Assembly: GCA_900547455.1 (NCBI GenBank) | Contig: URGV01000034.1 | Location: 1 to 20,968 of the forward strand | DNA from: an uncultured Oscillospiraceae bacterium | Lineage (GTDB): Bacteria > Bacillota > Clostridia > Oscillospirales > Ruminococcaceae | Direction of reading: 5' to 3' | Length of the DNA stretch: 20,968 nucleotides | In this document: piece after piece, positions 6,453 through 12,033 of the stretch | Layout: every line of letters begins with the position of its first letter | Numbering within the stretch: the first letter of the stretch is position 1 | Translations under genes and position numbers: made by a program | Notes under the pieces: model-generated | Told to the model about the DNA's origin: nothing | The model's database searches: none | What the model saw: only the letters and a program-made list of their open reading frames with translations

Positions 6453-6494
6453 AAAAAGGGCAAGAAAATGGGAATCTATTTTCTTGCCCTTTTT
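6453..6494. terminator. Bidirectional terminator, left edge of AT-rich island
   Basis: Perfect 17-bp palindrome (6453-6469 with 6478-6494), core GGGCAAGAAAAT, flanked by A5 and T5 so it works on both strands. Its right arm overlaps the TAA of the RHH gene by two bases. Confidence 0.85.
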
Positions 6495-6681
6495 ATTCTT
6501 CGGATATTTCGATATTAGAAGCAGCATCTTCCAAAATGATGTTGATAACTTCGTTCCTGGAGCGGTTTGTTTTGGCAGCAATGCTTTCAATCAAATTTAA
6601 AGTGTCCTCTTTGATGCGGATTGAAATGACCTTGTATTCACCACCACCCTTTTTCGAGATGGTAATTTTCTTATGTTCCAT
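6493..6681 (-). CDS. Ribbon-helix-helix (CopG/Arc-type) DNA-binding protein
   Basis: Small 62-aa protein. The segment YKVISIRIKEDTLNLIESIA (16-35) forms the beta-strand and first helix, followed by AKTNRSRNEVINIILEDA (36-53). This is the MetJ/Arc/CopG ribbon-helix-helix pattern, where the strand contacts the major groove as a dimer. AGAGGTGAT lies 5 nt before the ATG. Such proteins serve as antitoxins or as autorepressors; no toxin gene overlaps or follows it. It is divergent from an AT-rich 112-aa gene whose promoter carries a palindrome, a reasonable operator candidate. Codon use is AT-rich compared with sigG and pfkA next to it, suggesting acquisition by transfer. Confidence 0.8.
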   Translation of the reverse strand: MEHKKITISKKGGGEYKVISIRIKEDTLNLIESIAAKTNRSRNEVINIILEDAASNIEISEE

Positions 6682-6749
6682 TTTATCACCTCTTACAAAG
6701 AGTATAATTCAAATTGGGAAGCAAGAATATATTTTATTTATATTATATA

Positions 6750-6778
6750 TTGACTATAAAATAATTATATTTTATAAT
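6750..6778 (+). promoter_or_regulatory. Near-consensus SigA promoter of the 112-aa gene
   Basis: -35 TTGACT (6750-6755), exact 17-bp spacer, -10 TATAAT (6773-6778), 30 nt before the ATG. Confidence 0.82.
6755..6776. promoter_or_regulatory. Palindrome in the promoter spacer, candidate operator
   Basis: Left arm TATAAAATA (6755-6763), centre ATTA, right arm TATTTTATA (6768-6776): perfect 9-bp arms. It fills the spacer and touches both promoter hexamers, so a bound protein would block RNA polymerase. The adjacent RHH protein is the obvious candidate ligand, by inference. Caution: AT-rich DNA produces such palindromes by chance more easily. Confidence 0.5.
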
Positions 6779-6807
6779 ACAAATAGAAAATGTATGGAGG
6801 AAAAAAT

Positions 6808-7146
6808 ATGGCGAGAGCAAGGAATAAAGTCATCGCAGGAGATTATTTAGGGAAATCTGTAGACATTATGTCTGCGGAAATTTTTTTAGGCAACGATGTA
6901 CGTATAAAAAAATCGGAGGTAATATATTACAATCTGGTCGGGTCAGAACAAAGAAAAAGTGGCAGTAGTGCTGTTATTAGAGGAGGGGCAGGAGCCCTAT
7001 TGCTGGGACCTGTTGGTTTGTTGGCAGGACTGAGCGCAAAAAATAAGGGAACTTATCTGATTGAGATGGAATTTCAAGACGGGAAAAGAAGTTTGCTGGA
7101 AGTGGATGATAAAAAATATAAAAAAATAATTGAAGTTTTATTTTAA
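6808..7146 (+). CDS. Unrecognised small protein with a glycine-rich hydrophobic segment
   Basis: A 112-aa protein. The start ATG at 6808 is chosen because GGAGG lies 7 nt upstream; an earlier ATG at 6790 lacks a site. It has three parts: a basic N-terminus with a beta-rich segment (DVRIKKSEVIYYNLV), a central glycine-rich hydrophobic stretch of about 22 residues (RGGAGALLLGPVGLLAGLSA) that resembles a glycine zipper or a weak membrane segment, and a C-terminal beta hairpin (GTYLIEMEFQDGKRSLLEVD). Proteins of this general layout occur in Firmicutes, and the ends look like halves of a PH-like barrel, but I cannot name a function. It is AT-rich, has a near-consensus promoter and ends in a strong terminator. 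Confidence 0.78.
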   Translation: MARARNKVIAGDYLGKSVDIMSAEIFLGNDVRIKKSEVIYYNLVGSEQRKSGSSAVIRGGAGALLLGPVGLLAGLSAKNKGTYLIEMEFQDGKRSLLEVDDKKYKKIIEVLF

Positions 7147-7150
7147 AATA

Positions 7151-7186
7151 AAAAAGGCCTTGATGAAATTTCATCAAGGCCTTTTT
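7151..7186. terminator. Bidirectional terminator, right edge of AT-rich island
   Basis: Perfect 18-bp palindrome (7151-7168 with 7169-7186) ending in A5 on one side and T5-T6 on the other. It lies between the convergent 112-aa gene and the radical SAM gene, and serves both. Confidence 0.88.
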
Positions 7187-7198
7187 TGCGTGTGTTTA

Positions 7199-8116
7199 TT
7201 ATGCGATCCGGTCGGTGGAGACGTCGTTGCTCGAAAATTCGTGCTCATCCCCCAGAACAGCGTAGACCGGCGGCTCGTTGCGGTATTTTTCGATCGCTTC
7301 ATCGAACTGTTTGAGCATCTTTTCCTTGTCCTGCGGCAGCGTGCCCCGGACGCGGACCTTCAGCATGTCGTGGAAGCCGTCATAGACAAGCCCCGGAACG
7401 TCCAGCAGCTCGATTAGGCGGCGGTCCTCGATGAGGTTATCCAGCTCGCTGGCAGGAACAAAGCGTCCGGCCTGATAGTCCTGATAGAGGGGCGCGCGCC
7501 GGTGCAGAAAGAGCGAAAAGTTGGTGATGCGCTCGGGGTGGGTGCGGTTAAAAAATTCCGCCGTCTTTTCGGCGTTTTCCATACCGCGGCCCCTGCCGGC
7601 GATGCCGGTCATGATGTGGGCGTTGAAAACAAGTCCCGCCTGCTGCATCCGGGCAATCTGAGTGTAGGCCTGCTGCAGATTGTGGTCCTTTTTGGTAAAG
7701 GTGAGCACGTCGTCCAGACCGGTCTCGATGCCGATATACAGGCGGCGGACCCCCTGGTCGTACAGCTGCTTTAATTCCTCGTCGCTCTTTTGGCTGATGT
7801 TGGTGATGGTGGCGTCCATGTTGACCATCTTGCAGCCCGGCAGGTAGCGGTGAACCAGTTCCAGGATGCGCAGCAGATGGTCGGTGCTCATGCAGAAGGC
7901 GTTGCCATCGCCCAAAAAGACCTGCTCCGGATTGCCGCCGGCGTCGTGTACGCGCTGCAGCTCAGCTTCGACCTGCTCGATGGGAAGCTGTCTGTAACGG
8001 AGATGCTTGAACAGGGTGCAGAAGGTGCAGCGGTTGTAAGAACATCCCACCGCGACAGGCAGCATGAAAGAGGACCGCTCCATTGGCGGACGGCAGATTT
8101 GACCTTCATATTCCAT
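7199..8116 (-). CDS. Radical SAM protein with CX4CX2C cluster motif
   Basis: Predicted [4Fe-4S]/S-adenosylmethionine radical enzyme of 305 aa. The cluster motif is GCSYNRCTFC with Cys25, Cys30 and Cys33: four residues separate the first two cysteines rather than the usual three. Other radical-SAM features follow: FLGDGNAFCMSTDHLLRILE, the RRLYIGIETGLDDVL segment after strand 4, and HIMTGIAGRGRGMENAEKTA. I chose the ATG at 8114-8116 because GGAGG lies 7 nt upstream and the Elp3-like core starts right after it; an in-frame longer form to 8197 would run into the promoter. It belongs to a broadly spread radical SAM group of unassigned reaction. It stands alone with its own promoter. Confidence 0.87.
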   Translation of the reverse strand: MEYEGQICRPPMERSSFMLPVAVGCSYNRCTFCTLFKHLRYRQLPIEQVEAELQRVHDAGGNPEQVFLGDGNAFCMSTDHLLRILELVHRYLPGCKMVNMDATITNISQKSDEELKQLYDQGVRRLYIGIETGLDDVLTFTKKDHNLQQAYTQIARMQQAGLVFNAHIMTGIAGRGRGMENAEKTAEFFNRTHPERITNFSLFLHRRAPLYQDYQAGRFVPASELDNLIEDRRLIELLDVPGLVYDGFHDMLKVRVRGTLPQDKEKMLKQFDEAIEKYRNEPPVYAVLGDEHEFSSNDVSTDRIA

Positions 8117-8168
8117 ACAGAAACCTCCTTGTGGTGTTTGCCTGGTTCCGATTTTCTTCTTTGTAGAT

Positions 8169-8197
8169 ATTTTATCACGGAAGCAGGAGGAACACAA
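8169..8197 (-). promoter_or_regulatory. Probable SigA promoter of the radical SAM gene
   Basis: Minus strand: -35 TTGTGT (8192-8197), 17-bp spacer, -10 TAAAAT (8169-8174), about 50 nt upstream of the chosen ATG, which supports that start. Confidence 0.5.
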
Positions 8198-8226
8198 GAA
8201 GGAAAAATTGATAGAAAAGAGGGAGA

Positions 8227-8275
8227 AGATAAAAGAACAGTCCCGCCATGTGCGCTGTGGCAGGCGAAGCTGTTC
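8227..8275 (-). terminator. Probable terminator of the MerR gene
   Basis: On the minus strand GAACAG (8270-8275) pairs with CTGTTC (8235-8240), with an inner GCC/GGC pairing, and is followed by TTTTATCT. The long loop makes it less certain than the other terminators. Confidence 0.5.
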
Positions 8276-8281
8276 GTGTAT

Positions 8282-9142
8282 TTATGCTCTTTGGCTTGAG
8301 GAGAGGGGCAACCTTTTATCCTGCTCGGAGATGTAAAACACAATTTTAGTGATGTACTCGCTTTCGTCTCCGGTGGAGAGATAGTCGTTGATGGCAAATT
8401 CGTAGGAGTCGGAAAGAATGCGCAGCCCGTTCTGTTGGCAGTAGTTCAGAATCCGCTTGTAGGAGCTGCCGATCGAATCGTAATCGCCGGTGTGATAGCT
8501 GCAGACGCACCGGCCGGCCGGCAGCTCCACAACCCCATCGACGCTGCTTGTCTTTTCAATCGGCAAAAATACCGAAGAAGCTTCGGTGTACCGCCCCTGC
8601 AGGATATGGTCGAGCGGCACAATCGCTCCGCTCTGGAAGAAGATGGGAAGCTCCTCCTTAAAGGAGCGAACGAAGCACTCCTTGGTGGCGATGCTGACCT
8701 GCTCCAGGGTGTATGGCGCCCTGACCGGGTGCACCAGAAGGTATTGATTTTTCATATTTTCAATTGTTACGGCATCGCTGTTGTCCCGGATGGAGACCGC
8801 GTGCTCCAAAGTAGAGCAGCGGTGTTCCACGCGGCTTTTGATCATCTGCAGCTCCTCGATTTGCCGCTCGATGGCGGCAAGCTGCTTTCGTAAGGCGAGG
8901 ATCGAATGGTCGATGGTGTAGTTCTGCATGTGGGCCTTGATCTCGTCCAGCGAAAAGCCGATTTTTTTCAGGATGCAGATGGTGTCCAGATAATCGAGCT
9001 GGCTGGCGCTGTAGTAGCGGTAGCCGTTGTCGGGGTCGGTGTAGGCCGGACAAAACAGGCCGATCTTGTCGTAAAAAATGAGGGCCTGCCGGGAAATGTT
9101 CTGCTGCTTTGATACTTCGCCGATAGAAAACAAATTTTTCAT
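8282..9142 (-). CDS. MerR-family regulator with GyrI-like effector domain
   Basis: 286-aa transcriptional activator of the BmrR type. The N-terminal winged HTH is MKNLFSIGEVSKQQNISRQA through about residue 70, including the FYDKIGLF and GYRYYSASQLDYL segments. A dimerisation coiled coil follows at about 80-115. The C-terminal ~160 residues (VHPVRAPYTLEQV onward) match the GyrI-like/BmrR ligand-binding fold, which senses lipophilic or cationic small molecules. The ATG at 9140-9142 has AAGGGGAT just upstream. It is divergent from a YitT-family membrane protein, and the shared region contains a promoter with the 19-bp spacer typical of MerR targets. The ligand is unknown. Confidence 0.9.
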   Translation of the reverse strand: MKNLFSIGEVSKQQNISRQALIFYDKIGLFCPAYTDPDNGYRYYSASQLDYLDTICILKKIGFSLDEIKAHMQNYTIDHSILALRKQLAAIERQIEELQMIKSRVEHRCSTLEHAVSIRDNSDAVTIENMKNQYLLVHPVRAPYTLEQVSIATKECFVRSFKEELPIFFQSGAIVPLDHILQGRYTEASSVFLPIEKTSSVDGVVELPAGRCVCSYHTGDYDSIGSSYKRILNYCQQNGLRILSDSYEFAINDYLSTGDESEYITKIVFYISEQDKRLPLSSSQRA

Positions 9143-9152
9143 GATAATCCCC

Positions 9153-9183
9153 TTGACTTTATAGTTGCTATATAGTTTATGAT
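9153..9183 (+). promoter_or_regulatory. MerR-type activatable promoter with 19-bp spacer and dyad
   Basis: -35 TTGACT (9153-9158), 19-bp spacer, -10 TATGAT (9178-9183). Inside the spacer lies the dyad TATAG-TTG-CTATA (9160-9172). MerR-family activators act by twisting over-long 19-bp spacers, so this is a textbook target for the divergent regulator. It drives the YitT-family gene. Confidence 0.78.
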
Positions 9184-9210
9184 TATAATGTAAAACAACA
9201 AAAGAATCAA
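9182..9210 (-). promoter_or_regulatory. SigA promoter of the MerR gene
   Basis: Minus strand: -35 TTGATT (9205-9210), 17-bp spacer, perfect -10 TATAAT (9182-9187). Its -10 box overlaps the -10 of the divergent promoter by two bases. The dyad lies about 10-22 bp downstream of this -10 box, around the expected start site, which would allow autorepression. Confidence 0.65.
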
Positions 9211-9215
9211 GGAGG

Positions 9216-9899
9216 ATGTTCAAATTGAAACCCTGTAAGGTGGATTTTTGGAAGAAAATAAAGGAAGGGGTGACGGCGAAAACGATCCTGTTTTTGCTGC
9301 TTGGAGCCATGATCTGCTCTTTCGGGATCCACAATATCCATCAGCGAACCAACATCACGGAGGGCGGCGTCATTGGACTGATGCTGCTGATCGAGCATTG
9401 GCTCCAGATTTCACCGGCCTACATTACCCCCATCCTAGACATTGCCTGCTATGGGCTGGCGCTGCGCTTTTTGGGCGTGAATTTTATCAAGCTCTCTGTC
9501 ATTGCGACCCTGTTTATTTCAGGCTTCTATAAAATCTGGGAGCAGTTTCCGTATATGCTCCCGGATTTGTCCGATAACCCGTTGGCAGCGGCAATCTTAG
9601 GCGGCATTTTTGTCGGCGTTGGCGTCGGGCTCATCGTCAGACAGGGCGGCTCCAGCGGCGGAGATGATGCCCTGGCGCTGACCATCTCCCACATAACGCG
9701 CTGGAAATTGTCCCGCTCTTATCTGTTTACCGACCTGGTTGTGCTGGGGTTGTCCCTCAGCTATATTCCTGTGAGCAGGATCGTTTTTTCGCTGATTACC
9801 GTCACCGTCTCGTCAAACTTGATTGACTGGATCAAGGAGTATAAAACACAGAAGGATTGTACGGAGCCGCCGAAGGTCCCGTCGGTAAAACGGGTGTAA
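9216..9899 (+). CDS. YitT-family multi-pass membrane protein
   Basis: Integral membrane protein with about five to six hydrophobic helices, starting at about residues 22-38 and ending with VFSLITVTVSSNLIDWI. The FGIHNIHQRTNITEGG segment after helix 1 and GLIVRQGGSSGGDDALAL in the middle are conserved in YitT/YczE-type proteins. The C-terminal DUF2179 domain of classical YitT is absent (224-227 aa). The first ATG (9216) touches the GGAGG (9211-9215) and leaves no spacer. The in-frame TTG at 9225 has a 9-nt spacer and is the better start (224 aa). It is controlled by the divergent MerR regulator and ends in a strong terminator. The transported substrate, if any, is unknown. Confidence 0.87.
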   Translation: MFKLKPCKVDFWKKIKEGVTAKTILFLLLGAMICSFGIHNIHQRTNITEGGVIGLMLLIEHWLQISPAYITPILDIACYGLALRFLGVNFIKLSVIATLFISGFYKIWEQFPYMLPDLSDNPLAAAILGGIFVGVGVGLIVRQGGSSGGDDALALTISHITRWKLSRSYLFTDLVVLGLSLSYIPVSRIVFSLITVTVSSNLIDWIKEYKTQKDCTEPPKVPSVKRV

Positions 9900-9903
9900 A
9901 ATA

Positions 9904-9946
9904 AAAAATCCATGGGAAACGTATCCCATGGATTTTTGTTTTTTTT
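9904..9946 (+). terminator. Intrinsic terminator of the YitT-family gene
   Basis: Perfect 14-bp stem (9904-9917 with 9924-9937) with a 6-nt loop, followed by GTTTTTTTT. Confidence 0.9.
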
Positions 9947-9967
9947 ATCCCCATGATGAGGAGCCTG

Positions 9968-9991
9968 GCAGGGAAGCAAAGCGTTCCCTGC
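9968..9991 (+). repeat. RCRAAGCG-loop stem-loop, copy c
   Basis: Perfect 8-bp arms GCAGGGAA/TTCCCTGC around the loop GCAAAGCG (9976-9983). Confidence 0.65.
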
Positions 9992-10003
9992 TTTCACATA
10001 GGC

Positions 10004-10132
10004 TTCGTGGCAGGAGAGCAAAGCGATTTCCTGCCCCCACCTGGCTTCCGTTCAAGCGTCCTCTGCCTTTCCTCAAACTTCTTTCAGCGGGATTTCGTGG
10101 CAGGAGAGCAAAGCGATTTCCTGCCCCCACCT
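10004..10132 (+). repeat. Two identical RCRAAGCG-loop stem-loops (copies d, e), 90-bp period
   Basis: A 39-nt unit at 10004-10042 recurs without change at 10094-10132. Each holds arms GGCAGGA/TCCTGCC around a loop containing GCAAAGCG and is followed by CCCACCT. The match continues imperfectly past the unit (GGCTTCCGTTCA versus AGCCTTCGTTCA), so the period is about 90 bp. The short open frames through this area merely translate the repeats. Confidence 0.75.
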
Positions 10133-10143
10133 AGCCTTCGTTC

Positions 10144-10169
10144 AGCAGAGAAGCGAAGCGACCTCTGCT
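10144..10169 (+). repeat. RCRAAGCG-loop stem-loop, copy f
   Basis: Perfect 7-bp arms AGCAGAG/CTCTGCT around a loop holding GCGAAGCG (10153-10160). The arms differ from copies c-e at several positions on both sides, so pairing is preserved. Confidence 0.6.
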
Positions 10170-10201
10170 CCCTGTAGCCCTCAAAAGGGTAGAAAATGAT
10201 T

Positions 10202-10410
10202 TCAGCAGGAACCACCAGTCAGGCAATGAAGCTTTTTCTTTGCCTACTTTCTTTTTCTGCCAAAAAGAAAGTAGGTCGGGTTTGATTATCGGTATTTTGG
10301 GAATCCGTTTAAAGTTCAACTCAGCAGAAACTGGCAGTCGGGCAATGAAGCTTTTTCTTTGCCTACTTTCTTTTTTTGCCAAAAAGAAAGTAGGTTAGGG
10401 TTTGATTTTG
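10202..10410. repeat. 119-bp tandem duplication with GCCTACTTTC palindromes, reaching into the DUF1015 gene end
   Basis: Copy A begins at 10202 and copy B at 10321, with the same order of elements. Each contains GGCAATGAAGC, then TTTTTCTTT, then a palindrome with identical 14-bp arms CCTACTTTCTTTTT/AAAAAGAAAGTAGG (10243-10275 and 10362-10394). Copy B runs into the stop codon and last codons of the DUF1015 gene; copy A keeps a remnant of that gene end (GGGTTTGATT). The outer arm is shared with the element at position 2-30. The 495-bp gap 9900-10394 holds no credible gene. Confidence 0.75.
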
Positions 10411-11663
10411 CGGCATTCCAGGTAGAAGCGCTTGTCGGCGGCGGTGCCCATTGAGAAGGTCTTGCGGGGAAGAATGCCGTCAATCAGGATGGTCTCAAAC
10501 AGCGACTCCTTCGGGATGGAGGGGAATAGAATGCCCACGTTGTCGGTCTGTGCAGCCAGCTGCCGGACGATGTTTTCGCCGTGGACATAGTCCACTTTGC
10601 CAGAAAATTCACGGATGTAGTGGTCGATGAAATTCTGGACGGTGCCGGTGACCACGTTGGAGCTCGGATCGGCAATCCAGATGCGCTTGGTCTCGTCCCC
10701 GATGACACAGTCAAAATATTGCTGCCCTTCCTGCGGGGAGTAGGAAATGCGGTGGACGTGGCTTAACTGATGCAGAAAGTTTGCGGTGTCCACTCCGAAC
10801 AGGACACGGTTGATTGGCTCAAACTCAAAGGAATCGTCGTGGAGATTGACAATTTCCGATAAGGTGTAGCGAGCAGGATGATTCCGCAGCTTCTGTGGGG
10901 AAAGAGTGCGCTTGAGATTGTCATAATGCAGTTTGGCGGTGGCAATCGAGTTGTTGCCGTCGCCTACCGCGTAGACAAAGATGCCTTTGTCGGTGATGCC
11001 GTACTTTTTCTGCATCTCCTCCGGGGTGGCCAGGGCGGTCAGTGCCCGGTCGATCCGCTCGGACTGCTCCGGGGTGACAAGGTAGCCGCTGATGCTGCCG
11101 CTGCCCATCATCAGGTCGAAGGAATAAAGCAGCTGCATCTGGTCAAGTTCCTGCTCCAGCGAAGCAAAGACGGTGTTTTCCCGGTCATCGATCAGCAGCA
11201 TGGTGTGGGAAACTTCCAGCGGGGTCAGGTCCCGGATGGCAAGACGGGGTTCGATCAGGCTTTGAATGACCCCCTCGGTGGCGCGCACGGTGGTCTGAGA
11301 GCCGGGGTGAAATTCATACTGCTCCAGATCGATGACACCCACCAGACCGCAGCGGACCTTTCCGTTGCTTAAAACGCGACGGGAGTAGATGTAATCGTGG
11401 ACCTCATAAAACATGTGGCGCCGAAGATAGGTGCGCATGGCGCGGTTGACCGAGCAGATGCGCTGGTCCAGGTCGTCGCTGGCAAAGCGGATTTCCGGAA
11501 CCATCATGTTGAGGGTGGAGGGCTTGGTCTTGACAAAGTTCTCCACATCGCGCCAGTACTGCGGTTGAGAGGTATACTGGTCGCACGCAATGACACTCCA
11601 GGCTGACATACACTCGACGTTTGGGACCAGAATATCGCCTTTGGAAAAACCGGTATTATTCAC
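10395..11663 (-). CDS. DUF1015-family protein
   Basis: 422-aa cytoplasmic protein of unassigned reaction. Family landmarks are visible: GFSKGDILVPN and WSVIACDQYTSQPQYW at the N-terminus (5-37), a VGVIDLEQYEF strand, AVGDGNNSIATAK (232-244), and the C-terminal LPRKTFSMGTAADKRFYLECRKI. In most DUF1015 proteins I recall the fifth position of DGNHS as His; here it is Asn238. The start is a GTG (11661-11663) with AGGAGG 10 nt upstream. DUF1015 genes often sit beside serine-biosynthesis genes in Clostridia, but none is here. It is a single-gene unit ending at a palindromic repeat. No convincing promoter was found in the AT-rich gap upstream. Confidence 0.88.
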   Translation of the reverse strand: MNNTGFSKGDILVPNVECMSAWSVIACDQYTSQPQYWRDVENFVKTKPSTLNMMVPEIRFASDDLDQRICSVNRAMRTYLRRHMFYEVHDYIYSRRVLSNGKVRCGLVGVIDLEQYEFHPGSQTTVRATEGVIQSLIEPRLAIRDLTPLEVSHTMLLIDDRENTVFASLEQELDQMQLLYSFDLMMGSGSISGYLVTPEQSERIDRALTALATPEEMQKKYGITDKGIFVYAVGDGNNSIATAKLHYDNLKRTLSPQKLRNHPARYTLSEIVNLHDDSFEFEPINRVLFGVDTANFLHQLSHVHRISYSPQEGQQYFDCVIGDETKRIWIADPSSNVVTGTVQNFIDHYIREFSGKVDYVHGENIVRQLAAQTDNVGILFPSIPKESLFETILIDGILPRKTFSMGTAADKRFYLECRKIKP

Positions 11664-12033
11664 AGCTATGATTCCTCCTGTTTCCTATAAGAATCAATTC
11701 GTGGAATAAGACTGTTCTATCCCACAGTAAAAAATAAATGAAATCAATCGCTTTCCTTTGGTAAAAATAACTCCATTCATTGTTATCATAACACATTTTT
11801 TTCAGAATTTCCAGCAGGTTGTTCAACTTTCCTGTCCACATTGCTGGCACAATGAAGCCAAATGTCAGAAAGAAAAAATGTTTTAAGCAAATTGCTTTAT
11901 TTAAAGAATTGATTTTTAACAAAATGATGGGGATGGTTATGGAATATGTTTAATGAAAAGCAATAAACATCATCATTATACCATATCTTTCGAGAAAAAA
12001 CAAAGGGGGAGGGAATCAATTTTTCAATTTTTG
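11664..12033. other. AT-rich intergenic gap, no gene identified
   Basis: About 370 bp between two minus-strand genes. It contains the RBS of the DUF1015 gene, several A- and T-runs, and a direct repeat of CAATTTTT at about 12018-12033. A short minus-strand open frame here has no ribosome-binding site or recognisable sequence. No clear terminator for the B12-type radical SAM gene was found. Confidence 0.5.

Noticed and set aside
7199..8197. Longer radical SAM reading frame starting at 8197
   Set aside because: The extra N-terminus lies over a promoter (8169-8197), and the ATG at 8116 has a clear GGAGG.
9928..10134. Small plus-strand open frame of about 68 codons in the repeat region
   Set aside because: It reads straight through the stem-loop repeats, so its duplicated segment is just the repeat translated. 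It has no ribosome-binding site.
10131..10382. Minus-strand open frame of about 83 codons near the palindromes
   Set aside because: It consists of the 119-bp duplication translated twice; no start signal or family match.
11656..11922. Minus-strand open frame upstream of DUF1015
   Set aside because: No ribosome-binding site, low-complexity AT-rich sequence, and it overlaps the DUF1015 start region.
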